A stretch of 64,000 nucleotides of DNA from Nitrobacter vulgaris (GTDB lineage: Bacteria > Pseudomonadota > Alphaproteobacteria > Rhizobiales > Xanthobacteraceae). The position numbers were made by a program, and so were the translations under genes. Within the stretch, counting starts at the first letter, position 1; every line of letters begins with the position of its first letter. Positions 44,653 through 54,871 of the stretch are shown here, one piece after another. The stretch is taken from assembly GCF_002028545.1 (NCBI RefSeq), contig NZ_MWPQ01000049.1:1-64000 (forward strand). Reading direction: 5' to 3'. The notes beneath the pieces are model-generated. The model was not told where the DNA came from. It was given only the letters and a program-made list of their open reading frames with translations, and made no database searches.

Positions 44653-44752
44653 CTGCTTGGTGCAAGGGAACGCTCACCGCGTGCAAGCGCGTCGATCGCA
44701 AGATTCCGCGTAGGTATGGGCTCACGGGCAAGAGGAGACGACAAGGCCTCCC

Positions 44753-44944
44753 ATGGATGAATCGGACGATGGATACGACTACAAGCGCTATCGAGACCTT
44801 CTCGCCGAGGCGACGGATGAATCAAAGCGGCTGGAGTTGATCGACTTGCTGATCAAGGAAGGCGCACGAGATCAACTTACGCGCGAGCGGATCAGGCGGC
44901 TTGGCCTGACAAAGCTGATGGATCGGCCGCGCAATCGGGACTAG
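44753..44944 (+). CDS. Small acidic/basic helical hypothetical protein
   Basis: A 63-residue soluble helical protein (DESDDGYDYKRYRDLLAEATDESKRLELIDLLIKEGARDQL). Length, composition and a GAGACGACAAGG-type region before ATG 44753 suggest a genuine small gene. No family recognised, and no obvious link to the neighbouring HIT or His-rich genes. Confidence 0.5.
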   Translation: MDESDDGYDYKRYRDLLAEATDESKRLELIDLLIKEGARDQLTRERIRRLGLTKLMDRPRNRD

Positions 44945-45038
44945 GGCCAGTGCGGCAAAATCCGAGGGTAGCGGTTGCGCCGGCATTTACCGAGCAGAAT
45001 GCGGCTAAACGCAGCTTGAACAAGCCGGGATAGACTTA

Positions 45039-45473
45039 ATGAGACTAGTGCCAGCCTACGACGACCAGAATATTTTCGCGAAGATTCTTCGCGGCGAGCT
45101 GCCGTGCTTCAAGGTTTACGAGAATGCGCATACATTCGCGTTCCTTGACATCATGCCGCGCACGCCGGGCCACACGCTGGTGATCCCGAAGGCCCCTGCC
45201 CGCGGAATCTTCGACATTTCAGCGGATGATCTGGCGGAAGTCGCGCGAAGCAGCAAGACGATCGCGGTAGCGGCCATGAAGGCCTTCGACGCCGAAGGCA
45301 CCATCATCCAGCAGTTCAGCGAAGCCGTCAGCGGACAGGTGGTGTTTCACCTGCATATGCACGTCATACCGATGAAATCGGGAGTGCCGCTTCTGCCGCC
45401 CCAGAGCCAGCAGGAGGACGTCAAGGTGCTCCAGGATCACGCAGCCCGGCTGATCGCCGCGATCGGCGCGTAG
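45039..45473 (+). CDS. HIT family protein
   Basis: A 144-residue histidine-triad nucleotide-binding protein. The signature is HLHMHVIP with His104, His106 and His108; DQNIFAKILRGELPCFKVYENAHTFAFLDIMPRTPGHTLVIPKAP is the usual HINT N-terminal region. These cytoplasmic proteins hydrolyse phosphoramidates or AMP-lysine bonds and bind purine nucleotides. The exact substrate is unknown. 45474-45813 downstream contains no gene I can support. Confidence 0.93.
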   Translation: MRLVPAYDDQNIFAKILRGELPCFKVYENAHTFAFLDIMPRTPGHTLVIPKAPARGIFDISADDLAEVARSSKTIAVAAMKAFDAEGTIIQQFSEAVSGQVVFHLHMHVIPMKSGVPLLPPQSQQEDVKVLQDHAARLIAAIGA

Positions 45474-45813
45474 CGAGCCAGGCTCAAGCCTGCGACCGTG
45501 GCGGTTGACCGGAAACGGCCGTCGCCTCGATCTCCTTTCCGTTCTCGTCCTCCGCGATGCGCATCAGTTACGGGCAAACGAGCGCAGAGTAGCAGATGCA
45601 AGAACGTCATTCAGCGCTGTCGTCGGCAAGCCTCGAAAGAGTTCGAAGTTTGAAAGGGGCCTGGCGAGACAGCGGCGGAATTTTATTCATTCGCGAACAG
45701 TAATGCGCCCCTGCGCAGAATGACAGTAAATTGCGTTTGCGCAATTCCTGCCGAACTGCCTTATCTTACAGTTTGAACCCGGCGGCTCGAAGCTGCCAGA
45801 CTACGGGTACTTC

Positions 45814-46290
45814 ATGGATGATATCATCGTTGCGCGTGCGCTACATGTCCTTGCCGTGGTCGTCTGGATCGGCGGCGTTTCGATGGCGACAACGGTGGCT
45901 TTGCCAGCGCTCCGGCGCGGCGATCTCGGGCCGGACCGGCTGAAAGCGTTCGAAGCGATCGAGCGGCGTTTCATCTGGCAGGCGCGCGCGTCCGTCATCA
46001 TCGTCGGCTTGAGCGGCCTCTACATGACGTGGCAGCTCGACCTTTGGGATCGGTTCCGGATGCCGGCCTTCTGGTGGATGGACGCCATGGTGGGGCTTTG
46101 GCTGCTGTTCACTTTCGTGCTGTTCGTTGGCGAGCCTTTGATCCTGCATCGCACCTTTCATCGGCTGGCGACCGAACAGCCGGACATGGCCTTTGCATGG
46201 CTGCACCGGGCACACTGGATTCTGCTCGGGCTCAGTCTGACGACCGTCTTCGCAGCGGTCGCAGGAAGCCACGGCTGGTCGATCTTCTGA
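45814..46290 (+). CDS. CopD-like small integral membrane protein
   Basis: A 158-residue protein with four hydrophobic segments. The first, ARALHVLAVVVWIGGVSMATTVALPAL, has His11 and Trp near the start in a pattern typical of CopD/copper-resistance or haem-binding small membrane domains; a second His-containing segment WLHRAHWILLGLSLTTVFAAVAGSHGW closes the protein. Function is unknown; metal or haem binding is possible. Confidence 0.65.
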   Translation: MDDIIVARALHVLAVVVWIGGVSMATTVALPALRRGDLGPDRLKAFEAIERRFIWQARASVIIVGLSGLYMTWQLDLWDRFRMPAFWWMDAMVGLWLLFTFVLFVGEPLILHRTFHRLATEQPDMAFAWLHRAHWILLGLSLTTVFAAVAGSHGWSIF

Positions 46291-46327
46291 TGGTGACCGC
46301 CGTCAGCCGCCGCAACGATGTCGCCTG

Positions 46328-46456
46328 GAGCATTTTCGTTTCTGATTGAATCAGAAGCGAAGCTCTGGATTTTTGTTTTAACGCGTTTTCTTCACGCGAG
46401 CAGGTCACCATCCCCGGGGGAAGCCCGAGGATATGCCTCGCTCGAAAACGCTATAG
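46328..46456. repeat. Palindromic intergenic repeat, copy 1
   Basis: Between the CopD-like gene and bioA. It has an outer short inverted repeat CTTCTGATT/AATCAGAAG near 46341-46358, then ACGCGTTTTCTTCACGCGA and a closing CGCTCGAAAA segment. The ACGCGTTTTCTT-x-ACGCGA and CGCTCGAAAA blocks recur at 62511-62553. Such palindromic elements are common between genes in Bradyrhizobium/Rhodopseudomonas, where many annotators recognise them; function unknown, perhaps mRNA ends. Confidence 0.7.
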
Positions 46457-47716
46457 TCAACCGATCCCGTCGGCAATCTCGTCGATCGCGTCAAAAACGC
46501 TGTCGAGTTCGTGCGGCGTGCTGCAGTAAGGCGGCATGAGATAGATCGTGTTGCCCAGCGGCCGGACCAGCAACCCGCGGCTCAAGAAGCCGTCGTAAAG
46601 CCGCGGCCCGATGCCGGCCAGATAGCCGGCGTCATCCGCGACGACATCCAACGCGGCGATGGTTCCGATCTGACGAACGTTGATAAAACGCCGATCCTCG
46701 CGAAAGCGGTCAAGACCACTGGTTTGCGCGCGCGTGACGGCGGCGATGCGCTCCATCACCGGTTCGCTTTGCCAAATCTCCAGATTCGCGCAGGCGGCCG
46801 CGCAGGCGATCGGATTCGCGGTGTAGGAACTGGAGTGAAAAAAGGTCTTGCTGCGATCCGTTGAATAGTGGGCATCGAAGATATCCGCGCGGCACAGCGT
46901 TACCGCCAGCGGCAGCGAGCCGCCGGTCAGGCCCTTGGAGTAACAGGCGATGTCGGGCGTCACGTCGGCCTGCTCGCAGGCGAAGAGCGTTCCGGTGCGA
47001 CCCCACCCCGTCATGACTTCGTCGGCAATGAACAGAACGCCGTGAGCCTCACAGATCCGCTTCATCTCCGCCAGAATCCAGGCCGGATAGATCAGCATGC
47101 CACCGGCACCAAGGATCAGGGGCTCCACGATCAGCGCCGCGACGCCGGTGTTCCGGCACGCCATCGTGATCGTATCCAGCGTGGCCTGCTCACGACCTTC
47201 GGAGGGAAAGGGAATCCGCTCCACATCGAACAACAGCGGATCGTACGGCGCGTTGAAAACGCCTCGTTCACCCACCGACATCCCGCCGATGGTGTCGCCG
47301 TGATAAGCTCCTTCCAGCGCGAGGATCCGGCTGCGCCGCTCACCCCGGTTCCGCCAGAAGCCGAGCGCCATTTTCAGCGCGACTTCGACCGAGGTCGAGC
47401 CGCTGTCGGAAAAGAAGACGTAGTCGAGTCCTCGCGGCGTTATCGCAACAAGCTGTCGCGCGAGCCTTTCGGCCGGTTCGTGGGTGAATCCGGCAAAGAT
47501 CACCTGATCGAGACGGTCGGTCTGATCCTTGATCGCCCGCACGATATGCGGATGACGATGACCGTGCGTCACCACCCACCACGAGGAAATCGCATCGAAG
47601 ATGCGGCGGCCGTCGACGGTTTCAAGCCAGGCGCCCTCGCCCCTGGCGATTGATATCGCCTCCGGCTGCAGCGCGTGTTGGGTAAACGGATGCCATACTG
47701 GGGATGCCGGCTTCAT
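46457..47716 (-). CDS. bioA: Adenosylmethionine-8-amino-7-oxononanoate aminotransferase
   Basis: A 419-residue class III aminotransferase converting KAPA to DAPA with SAM as amino donor, in biotin synthesis. Clear BioA blocks: [108 protein letters not shown] with the PLP Lys in YSKGLTGG. Start overlaps the bioD stop (ATGA). It is the last gene of the bioF-bioD-bioA unit; bioB is not in the window. Confidence 0.95.
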   Translation of the reverse strand: MKPASPVWHPFTQHALQPEAISIARGEGAWLETVDGRRIFDAISSWWVVTHGHRHPHIVRAIKDQTDRLDQVIFAGFTHEPAERLARQLVAITPRGLDYVFFSDSGSTSVEVALKMALGFWRNRGERRSRILALEGAYHGDTIGGMSVGERGVFNAPYDPLLFDVERIPFPSEGREQATLDTITMACRNTGVAALIVEPLILGAGGMLIYPAWILAEMKRICEAHGVLFIADEVMTGWGRTGTLFACEQADVTPDIACYSKGLTGGSLPLAVTLCRADIFDAHYSTDRSKTFFHSSSYTANPIACAAACANLEIWQSEPVMERIAAVTRAQTSGLDRFREDRRFINVRQIGTIAALDVVADDAGYLAGIGPRLYDGFLSRGLLVRPLGNTIYLMPPYCSTPHELDSVFDAIDEIADGIG

Positions 47717-48354
47717 CGGGCCGGTGCCTTCAGAAAATCGCCGATATCAAAACCGTCGGCAAAAGCCTTACGCAAGGTAGCGGGGGCCAATGGCATGACA
47801 TAACCCAACCGGCCCAGACGTTTCACCTTTCCCATATCGACGATGATCCGTTCGGTTTCGACGTTCTCTTCTCCGATGAAGCTGACGCCGAGTATCGTAA
47901 CGTCGCGCGCCCGCAGCGCCTCGATGGACAACAGGCTGTGGTTGATGGTGCCGAGAGCCGTTCGGGCGCAGAGCACCACCGGCAGGCGCCACCTCGCCAT
48001 GAGATCAAGATAGGTAACGCTGCGCGTCAGCGGCACCAACAAACCACCTGCGCCTTCAATCACCAGGGGGCGATCCGCGCTCGGCACCTCCAGCGTCCGA
48101 TGCTCGATAGTTACGCCGTCTAGCTCGGCGGCGAAATGCGGAGACGCCGGCGTCCGCAACCGATAGGCCTCCGGCAATACGCGCTCGGGCGCGAGTCCCG
48201 ACAGACGCAACACGGTTTGCGAGTCGGTTTCCTCGTCCAGTCCCGATTGGATCGGCTTCCAGTAATACCCGTCGAGAGCCCCGGCAAGCGCAGCCGAGAA
48301 AACCGTCTTGCCGACGTCGGTATCGGTCCCGCTGACGACGATCCGCGCGCTCAC
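47713..48354 (-). CDS. bioD: Dethiobiotin synthetase
   Basis: A 213-residue ATP-dependent carboxylase closing the ureido ring of DAPA to dethiobiotin. The P-loop is [33 protein letters not shown] and [12 protein letters not shown] match the family. It overlaps bioF upstream and bioA downstream by four bases at each end, so all three are tightly coupled. No unusual residues seen. Confidence 0.95.
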   Translation of the reverse strand: MSARIVVSGTDTDVGKTVFSAALAGALDGYYWKPIQSGLDEETDSQTVLRLSGLAPERVLPEAYRLRTPASPHFAAELDGVTIEHRTLEVPSADRPLVIEGAGGLLVPLTRSVTYLDLMARWRLPVVLCARTALGTINHSLLSIEALRARDVTILGVSFIGEENVETERIIVDMGKVKRLGRLGYVMPLAPATLRKAFADGFDIGDFLKAPAR

Positions 48355-49487
48355 GCAGCCAACCGCATGTCTTCTGCCAAAGCCGCGAACAAGTCCGCGA
48401 CGATTGTCTCGTTGACATGGAGCGTCAACGCGATGCGCAATCGCGCCGTGCCTTCAGGAACCGTCGGCGGGCGGATCGCCCGTATATCGAAGCCTCTGCG
48501 CTGCAACGAGGCCGCCAGCTCCACCGCCACCTGATCGGCACCGACAATCACCGGAATAATCTGCGAGCCGGATGGCTCGATATTGCAGCACCGACGCAGT
48601 TCGTTGCCGGCAAATTGCACCAGATGCGCCAAGCGCTCACGCCGCACGGAATTGGTGTGAGAAAGTTCGAGCGCTGAACGCGTTACCGCGGCGGTGAGAG
48701 GCGAAGGCGCGGTGGCATAGATGAACGGCCGCGCGCGATTGATCAGGAAGTCGCGGATGATCTTCGGCGCAAGAATGAAGCCGCCCGACGTTCCGAGCGC
48801 CTTGCCGCACGTGTGCAGCGTGATGACGTTGTCGCGTCCTTCGAACGGCGCGGCAAGCCCCCGCCCCTGCGGCCCGAGCACGCCGGTCGCGTGGGCTTCG
48901 TCGATCACGACCATTGCCTCGTGCCGGTCCGCGACAGCCAACAGGTCAGCGAGGTTCGGATTGTCACCGTCCATGCTGTAAAGGCTTTCGACCGACAACC
49001 AGGGCCGCCCCTTGCCGCCGGCCTTGCGCCATTTCACGATCGCCGCATCAAACGCATCGGCATCGTTATGCCGGGCGCCGACGGATTCAGCGCGGCCAAG
49101 ACGAACGCCGTCATGGACGCTGGCGTGGATCAGCTCGTCATGCACGACGAGATCACCGCGTTGCGGCAGGGTCGAGAAGATGGCGAAGTTGGCGACGTAG
49201 CCACCGCCAAAATAGAGCGCCGATTCAGCGCCGAAGAAGGCTGCGGCTTCGCGTTCCAGCGCTTCATGTTCAGGATGATTGCCGCGCAACAGACGCGATC
49301 CACCCGACCCGACCGGCACTCCTCGGGCCAGCGCATCCGCAGCAGCTTGTCGCAATTCCGCGGATTCAGCCAATCCGAGATAGTCGTTCGATGCGAGATC
49401 GATGCCCGCGCGCCCACGCAACGTCCGGAGACGCCCCCTGTCCGCGAGCGACTGTAAATCTTTCGTATAAATTCCGTGCATCGTCAT
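48351..49487 (-). CDS. bioF: 8-amino-7-oxononanoate synthase
   Basis: A 378-residue alpha-oxoamine synthase, condensing pimeloyl-thioester and alanine to KAPA. Key blocks: [55 protein letters not shown] and [15 protein letters not shown] with the PLP Lys in CGKALG. It is the first bio gene in the minus-strand unit; the ATG at 49487 has an alternative at 49481. A Dabb-domain gene lies 43 bases upstream on the same strand. Confidence 0.94.
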   Translation of the reverse strand: MTMHGIYTKDLQSLADRGRLRTLRGRAGIDLASNDYLGLAESAELRQAAADALARGVPVGSGGSRLLRGNHPEHEALEREAAAFFGAESALYFGGGYVANFAIFSTLPQRGDLVVHDELIHASVHDGVRLGRAESVGARHNDADAFDAAIVKWRKAGGKGRPWLSVESLYSMDGDNPNLADLLAVADRHEAMVVIDEAHATGVLGPQGRGLAAPFEGRDNVITLHTCGKALGTSGGFILAPKIIRDFLINRARPFIYATAPSPLTAAVTRSALELSHTNSVRRERLAHLVQFAGNELRRCCNIEPSGSQIIPVIVGADQVAVELAASLQRRGFDIRAIRPPTVPEGTARLRIALTLHVNETIVADLFAALAEDMRLAA

Positions 49488-49530
49488 GTGTTGCGCTTAA
49501 CCTCGCCAGCGGCGGCAGTCCCGCTACAAG

Positions 49531-49824
49531 CTAATCGGCCGGCACATCGTAATCGGCTGCAAATCGCATGTCCCGAAGCGGCTGCACCCGCTTCGTCGAT
49601 GCCTGGTAGAGATCATGCGCCTTGTAAGCTGCAAGTTCCGCCTCGCTGTCGAACTCGCCATAAACCACGACGTCGATGTCGTTGCCGAGCTGATCGGTCT
49701 TTCGGTTGCGCGCCACCTCGAGCCGGCGCGCGTGCGGGATTGTGGCAAGCGGCGACAGGCCGTCGATTATTTTGTCGATATCGCCTTTGTCTTTCGCAGT
49801 GAATAAAACGATGTGACGAATCAT
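49531..49824 (-). CDS. Dabb-domain (stress-responsive A/B barrel) protein
   Basis: A 97-residue dimeric alpha/beta-barrel protein: MIRHIVLFTAKDKGDIDKIIDGLSPL, VVVYGEFDSEAELAAYKAHDLYQ. Family members are small ferredoxin-like dimers, sometimes with oxygenase or ligand-binding roles. It lies 43 bases upstream of bioF on the same strand, so it could be the first gene of the biotin operon, but no functional link to biotin is known to me. Confidence 0.8.
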   Translation of the reverse strand: MIRHIVLFTAKDKGDIDKIIDGLSPLATIPHARRLEVARNRKTDQLGNDIDVVVYGEFDSEAELAAYKAHDLYQASTKRVQPLRDMRFAADYDVPAD

Positions 49825-50058
49825 GGCTGGCCGTAGGGCAGAGAGAGGGTGATCCAGGCCGCATGACTATCTTGCGATCAGGTCTAACGCAACGCTCACG
49901 ACGCGGGGCACGATATCCGATGCAGGGAGCAGCATTTCATGAGCCGGGACATCCTGTTGAATGTTCCGCGAAATACTGCCCATATGAGCATTCTTTAATG
50001 TCCGCACCGGACGCACCCGATCTCAGTGCATGAGCACGTTCGATGATGACCGCTTGCG

Positions 50059-51036
50059 ATGAGTGATCCGCTTGTCAAATCCAAGGTGCCCGTGCACTCG
50101 GCGTCTCCTGCCTCCCCACAGGCAATTGCGGCGGACCTCATTGCGCTCCTAGTGGCGGTGACTGCCGGAGACCCCCGTGTTCTGACAATCCAGGATCAGA
50201 ATGCGTTGCCATCGGGTCCGTTCGAACTGGCTCATCGCTCTCTGCAATCGGGATTGCGGGCTTGGGTCGAACGCCAGACAGGGCTGCCGCTAGGCTATGT
50301 CGAGCAGCTTTACACCTTCGCGGATCGGGATCGCACCAGCGCCGCCGACCAGCGCGTCATCTCGATCAGTTATCTCGGCCTCACCCGCGAGCAGGCCGGG
50401 TCCAACCAATATGAAACGAGTTGGCGCAGTTGGTATGATTATTTCCCTTGGGAGGACCATCGCCTCGGTACGCCAATGATGGAGAAAACGCTGCGGTCCG
50501 GCCTCGCGGCGTGGATCGCAGAAGCACCGGACCGGACAGCGCGAAGCAATCGCCGGCAGCGAGCGGCGAGGCTGTTTGGGTTGGACGACCACATCTGGAA
50601 CGAGGAACTCGTCCTGCAAAGGTACGAGCTTATGTACGAGGCACGACTGATCCCGGAAGCCCTCCGTGGCGATGGCCCGCCCGCTTCGACGGCCGCGTCC
50701 GTGCCGGGTGATCCCATGATCCTCGACCATCGACGGATTCTGGCGACCGGCATCGCCAGACTTCGCGCCAAGATCAAATACCGCCCCGTCGTATTCGAAC
50801 TAATGCCCGAGACGTTCACATTGCTGCAATTGCAACGGTGCGTTGAAGCTCTGGCGGGAAAACTTGTGCATAAACCGAACTTTCGTCGTTTGATCGAGCA
50901 GCAGGAGTTGGTGGAGGATACCGGCGAGACCAGCCAGGAGACCGGGGGACGGCCAGCAAAACTCTTCCGTTTCCGCCGCGCCGTGTTGGCTGAGCGTGCG
51001 ATTGCCGGGACCAAATTACCCGTCTTGGGGACTTGA
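50059..51036 (+). CDS. nadQ: NadQ-type transcriptional regulator of NAD biosynthesis
   Basis: A 325-residue protein. The N-terminal half is a degenerate Nudix-like domain: GPFELAHRSLQSGLRAWVERQTGLPLGYVEQLYTFAD, where the hydrolase glutamates of the Nudix box are not kept, so it should sense a nucleotide rather than cut it. The C-terminal part is a winged-helix region (FTLLQLQRCVEALAGKLVHKPNFRRLIEQQELVEDTG). NadQ proteins repress nadABC in alphaproteobacteria. Position directly upstream of nadA and a palindrome in the gap support this strongly. Confidence 0.88.
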   Translation: MSDPLVKSKVPVHSASPASPQAIAADLIALLVAVTAGDPRVLTIQDQNALPSGPFELAHRSLQSGLRAWVERQTGLPLGYVEQLYTFADRDRTSAADQRVISISYLGLTREQAGSNQYETSWRSWYDYFPWEDHRLGTPMMEKTLRSGLAAWIAEAPDRTARSNRRQRAARLFGLDDHIWNEELVLQRYELMYEARLIPEALRGDGPPASTAASVPGDPMILDHRRILATGIARLRAKIKYRPVVFELMPETFTLLQLQRCVEALAGKLVHKPNFRRLIEQQELVEDTGETSQETGGRPAKLFRFRRAVLAERAIAGTKLPVLGT

Positions 51037-51042
51037 CAACAC

Positions 51043-51063
51043 TTATACTCAACATCAGTATAA
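51043..51063. promoter_or_regulatory. NadQ-like operator over the nadA promoter
   Basis: TTATACT-N7-AGTATAA is a perfect 7-bp inverted repeat. It overlaps a consensus-like -10 (TATAAT, 51059-51064); a TTGACA stands at 51033-51038, about 20 bases upstream, slightly long for a standard spacer. The site is centred about 35 bases before nadA, so a bound repressor would block transcription. An AGTATA half-site also lies just before the nadA start. Confidence 0.7.
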
Positions 51064-51087
51064 TAGGCGTCCGAGTGGAGTATAGTC

Positions 51088-52071
51088 ATGTCGTCCGTTT
51101 TGGAACTGCGGCCATCGGCCCGAATCTATCCCAAAGTGCGGCACGCGATCCCCCGGATCGAATGGCCCGCTTTCGCCGAGGACGTTGATGCGATCATCGA
51201 GCTGAAGAAGCGCCGCAACGCAGTCGTGCTTGCGCATAACTATCAGACGCCGGAGATCTTCCACGGCGTGGCCGATATCGTTGGCGACAGCCTCGCGCTG
51301 GCCCGCAAGGCAACGGAGGTGGAAGCCGACGTGATTGTGCTCGCCGGGGTGCACTTCATGGCCGAAACAGCCAAACTGCTGAATCCGTCAAAAACGGTCC
51401 TGATTCCTGACACTGGCGCCGGCTGCTCACTCGCCGACTCGATTACGCCCGAAGATGTGCGACTTCTACGAAAAACCTATCCCGGTACTCCGATCGTCAC
51501 TTACGTGAACACCTCGGCCGCGGTGAAGGCCGAGTCGGACATCTGCTGCACGTCGGGCAATGCAAAGGCCGTTGTCGAGTCCCTCGGCGTCGAACGTGTC
51601 ATCATGCTGCCCGACGAATTTCTGGCGAAGAACATCGCTGCCGAAACCCACGTCAAGATTATCGCCTGGACCGGGCATTGCGAAGTGCACGAGCGCTTCA
51701 GCGCCGACGAGGTGCGGCAGTTGCGCGACGATTACCCCGGCGTGGTCGTGCTGGCACATCCGGAATGCCCGCCGGAGGTTGTCGCGGAAGCCGATTTCGC
51801 CGGATCGACCGCCGCCATGGCTTCCTATGTCGCTACCCGACGGCCGCCTCGGGTCGTTCTCCTGACGGAATGCTCGATGAGCGACAATGTCGCCGCTGAT
51901 CATCCTGGCCTGGAATTCATTCGTCCCTGCAATCTGTGCCCGCACATGAAGAGGATCACGCTCGGTAATATTCGCCACGCGCTGGAGACGATGCAGCACG
52001 AGGTCACGATCGACCCGGGCATCGCTGCGCGCGCACGCCTCTCTGTCGAGCGAATGCTAGCTGTCGGATGA
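51088..52071 (+). CDS. nadA: Quinolinate synthase A
   Basis: A 327-residue [4Fe-4S] enzyme condensing iminoaspartate with dihydroxyacetone phosphate to quinolinate. Cluster cysteines are in [21 protein letters not shown] and [12 protein letters not shown]; the substrate segments [30 protein letters not shown] and [10 protein letters not shown] are standard. Preceded by a GGAG site; the stop overlaps nadB by ATGA. Under NadQ control, as inferred from the operator. Confidence 0.96.
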   Translation: MSSVLELRPSARIYPKVRHAIPRIEWPAFAEDVDAIIELKKRRNAVVLAHNYQTPEIFHGVADIVGDSLALARKATEVEADVIVLAGVHFMAETAKLLNPSKTVLIPDTGAGCSLADSITPEDVRLLRKTYPGTPIVTYVNTSAAVKAESDICCTSGNAKAVVESLGVERVIMLPDEFLAKNIAAETHVKIIAWTGHCEVHERFSADEVRQLRDDYPGVVVLAHPECPPEVVAEADFAGSTAAMASYVATRRPPRVVLLTECSMSDNVAADHPGLEFIRPCNLCPHMKRITLGNIRHALETMQHEVTIDPGIAARARLSVERMLAVG

Positions 52072-53597
52072 CCGCGCTGCATGACACCAACGGCGCCGCG
52101 GTCGTTATCGGCGGCGGCCTTGCTGGCCTGATGACAGCGCTCGCACTGGCGCCGCGACCGGTGCTGCTTTTGAGCAGCGCGCCGTTGGGTCTCGAGACAT
52201 CGAGTATCCTCGCACAAGGCGGCATTGCCGCAAGCATCGGACCGGACGACAACGCAGCGCTGCATCTGGCCGACACCCTCGCCGCCGGTGACGGGCTTTG
52301 CGACCAGCGCGTTGCTGCGGCAATCCTCGCCGGTGCGCCGGCTGCGATCGAGCGGCTTATGCAGCTCGGCGTAGTTTTTGATCGCGATACCGACGGCAAC
52401 CTCGCGCTTGGCCTTGAGGCAGCCCACTCGCGCCGCCGGATTGTCCATGCCGGAGGTGATGCGAGCGGCCACGACATCATTCGTACCCTGGTCCGCAAGG
52501 TCTATGAGACGCCTTCGATCACTGTATGCGAGGCCACCAGCGCACAGCGTTTGATCGTCGAGGACAATACGGTGAGAGGGGTCGTCTGCCAGACCGAGCG
52601 TGATCTGGTTGCTTACGCCACCGGTCACATCGTCATCGCGACCGGAGGCATCGGCGGATTATTTCTGCACGGAACCAATCCGGCGGGATCGTGCGGGCAA
52701 GGACTAGCGCTCGCGGCGCGCGCCGGCGCCACCATGGCCGATCTTGAATTTATCCAGTTTCATCCGACGGCGCTCGATACCGGCTCCTTCCCGCTGAAAC
52801 TGATCAGCGAAGCGGTGCGCGGCGAAGGTGCGACTCTCATCGACGAAAACGGCGATCGTTTCATGGCGGATACGCCCGGCGCGGAGCTTGCGCCGCGCGA
52901 TGTCGTCGCGCGCGCCGTCTGGCGACATATGGCCGCAGAACATCGGGTATTTCTCGATGCGCGGAACCTCCGAGGGATCGACTTCACCCGACGCTTCCCG
53001 GCGATCACCTCGTTTTGTCGCAATGCAGGGATCGATCCCCTGACACAGCCGATCCCGGTTCGTCCCGCCGCGCATTATCACATGGGTGGAATCTCCGTCG
53101 ATAAACACGGAAGAACATCCGTTGAAGGTCTCTGGGCCTGCGGTGAGGCCGCTTGCACCGGCCTTCATGGGGCAAACCGGCTCGCGAGCAACTCGCTTCT
53201 GGAGGCAGTCGTGTGCGCCGGTCTGGTCGCTCAGGATATTGCCGCCACGGCGCCTGCGAAACGACGCCCCCCCAGAATGACGGATGCAGGCGCCGGCTGC
53301 GATCCGACCTTGATCCGGCCGATTCTGTCCCACGCCGCCGGAGTTTTGCGAGATGGCGACAAGCTGCGTGCAGCCGCGCGCGCGCTCTTACCGCTCGCCG
53401 CCTCCCAACAGGCAGCAGGCGACCCAGCTATTGTCGCCCTGATGATCGTGATCTCGGCGCTTCGCCGTGAAGAAACCCGCGGCGCCCATGCGCGCACTGA
53501 CTGTCCCGAGCGAGCAATCCGAGCGATGCGAACAACATTGCGTCTTTGCGATGCGTTCGACGCCGCACAAGACTGCGTTCCCGATTTGGTTAGTTAG
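52068..53597 (+). CDS. nadB: L-aspartate oxidase
   Basis: A 509-residue FAD enzyme that oxidises aspartate to iminoaspartate for NadA. The FAD-binding motif is [88 protein letters not shown] are characteristic. The C-terminal domain is normal length. Coupled to nadA and followed after 22 bases by nadC. Confidence 0.96.
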   Translation: MTALHDTNGAAVVIGGGLAGLMTALALAPRPVLLLSSAPLGLETSSILAQGGIAASIGPDDNAALHLADTLAAGDGLCDQRVAAAILAGAPAAIERLMQLGVVFDRDTDGNLALGLEAAHSRRRIVHAGGDASGHDIIRTLVRKVYETPSITVCEATSAQRLIVEDNTVRGVVCQTERDLVAYATGHIVIATGGIGGLFLHGTNPAGSCGQGLALAARAGATMADLEFIQFHPTALDTGSFPLKLISEAVRGEGATLIDENGDRFMADTPGAELAPRDVVARAVWRHMAAEHRVFLDARNLRGIDFTRRFPAITSFCRNAGIDPLTQPIPVRPAAHYHMGGISVDKHGRTSVEGLWACGEAACTGLHGANRLASNSLLEAVVCAGLVAQDIAATAPAKRRPPRMTDAGAGCDPTLIRPILSHAAGVLRDGDKLRAAARALLPLAASQQAAGDPAIVALMIVISALRREETRGAHARTDCPERAIRAMRTTLRLCDAFDAAQDCVPDLVS

Positions 53598-53619
53598 TTA
53601 GCTCGTACGCAAGGACACA

Positions 53620-54483
53620 ATGTCGCTCCCTGCCCTCCCGCGCATCATGATCGAACCACTGGTTCGTATGGCCTTGCTTGAAGACATCGGCCGCGCGGGC
53701 GATCTCACGACCGACGCGATCGTACCAGTTGGCCACCGGGCCACGACCCATATTGTCGCTCGCCAGCGAGGCACCGTTGCCGGGCTCGATCTTGCTCGGC
53801 TCGCCTTCGAACTCATCGACCCGGCAATCCAGATGCGTATCGAGCACGACGACGGTGCGGTCGTCGAGCCCGGTGCGGTGATCGCGACCTTGTCGGGTCC
53901 GGCGCGGGGGATTTTGACAGCGGAACGGGTCGCACTGAATTACCTGTGCCGTTTGAGCGGAATCGCCACGGCGACAGCGTCCGTTGTCACCGCGATTCAA
54001 GACCACAAGACGAAAGTGGTCTGCACGCGCAAGACGACGCCGGGATTACGCGCGATCGAAAAATACGCGGTCCGCGTCGGCGGAGGCAGCAACCACCGGT
54101 TCGGTCTCGACGATGCGGTTCTCATCAAAGACAATCACGTTGCCATCGCCGGCAGCGTCACCGAAGCGCTGAAGCGCGCAAAGAACAGCGTCGGCCATCT
54201 CGTCAAAATCGAGCTAGAAGTGGATACGCTCGATCAATTGCGTGAAGCACTCGATCAGGGCGTCGATGCCGTGCTGCTCGATAACATGACCGCCGAGATG
54301 CTCCGGGAAGCCGTTGTGATGGTCGGAGGTTGCGCCGTGACCGAAGCTTCCGGCCGCATTACGCCGGCAACGGCGTCAGCGATCGCTTCAACGGGCGTCG
54401 ATCTCATTTCGATCGGCTGGCTCACGCACAGCGTCGGCATTCTCGACCTCGGCCTTGATTTTCAGGACCAAGCGAGCGCTTGA
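53620..54483 (+). CDS. nadC: Nicotinate-nucleotide pyrophosphorylase (carboxylating), quinolinate phosphoribosyltransferase
   Basis: A 287-residue type II phosphoribosyltransferase turning quinolinate and PRPP into nicotinate mononucleotide. It has LEDIGRAGDLTTDAIVP, the active-site VCTRKTTPGLRAIEKYAVRVGGGSNHRFGLDDAVLIKDNH, VEVDTLDQLREAL and the ASGRITPATASAIASTGVDLISIGWLTHS end. Last gene of the nadABC operon; AAGGA precedes its ATG. Confidence 0.96.
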   Translation: MSLPALPRIMIEPLVRMALLEDIGRAGDLTTDAIVPVGHRATTHIVARQRGTVAGLDLARLAFELIDPAIQMRIEHDDGAVVEPGAVIATLSGPARGILTAERVALNYLCRLSGIATATASVVTAIQDHKTKVVCTRKTTPGLRAIEKYAVRVGGGSNHRFGLDDAVLIKDNHVAIAGSVTEALKRAKNSVGHLVKIELEVDTLDQLREALDQGVDAVLLDNMTAEMLREAVVMVGGCAVTEASGRITPATASAIASTGVDLISIGWLTHSVGILDLGLDFQDQASA

Positions 54484-54610
54484 TCCAACGTCGAGTTGCG
54501 AACGGGGATGTCGGCGGCTGATAAAGCCCCCGCAGGTGATCAATACTGGTTAGCCAAACCAGACAGTATCACTCAGGTCGCCAAGACACGAACTCGTCCA
54601 TGCGCTCGGT

Positions 54611-54871
54611 TTAATTCGAAGGCGGTCGTTTCCGAAAAGGATCCGCTGCTTCATCGTGCCCGTTGCGGCTACTAATGAACATCAGGGCCATCAATCCACA
54701 TCCGATGACGATCGAAAAGAACGTGCCAAGACCAAGCGCGATCCAGCCATGTTTTCCTATCTCGACTTCGGAGGTCTGATTCAAGATCAAGATCATCCAC
54801 ACGCCTGTAGCTATCAGTATGCCTGTCAGCGCAACTAAAATAACGAGTCTTCCTTTGCCCATACTTTCCAT
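54611..54871 (-). CDS. Small two-helix membrane protein, unknown
   Basis: An 86-residue protein with two hydrophobic segments (LVILVALTGILIATGVWMILIL and IALGLGTFFSIVIGCGLMALMFI) and a polar C-terminus (GHDEAADPFRKRPPSN). Function unknown. Orientation is opposite to nadC. It looks conserved in style (small inner-membrane protein), but no family is recognised. Confidence 0.6.
   Translation of the reverse strand: MESMGKGRLVILVALTGILIATGVWMILILNQTSEVEIGKHGWIALGLGTFFSIVIGCGLMALMFISSRNGHDEAADPFRKRPPSN

Noticed and set aside
45505-45723. 72-codon plus-strand frame after the HIT gene
   Set aside because: No ribosome-binding site or family resemblance in an otherwise empty intergenic stretch.
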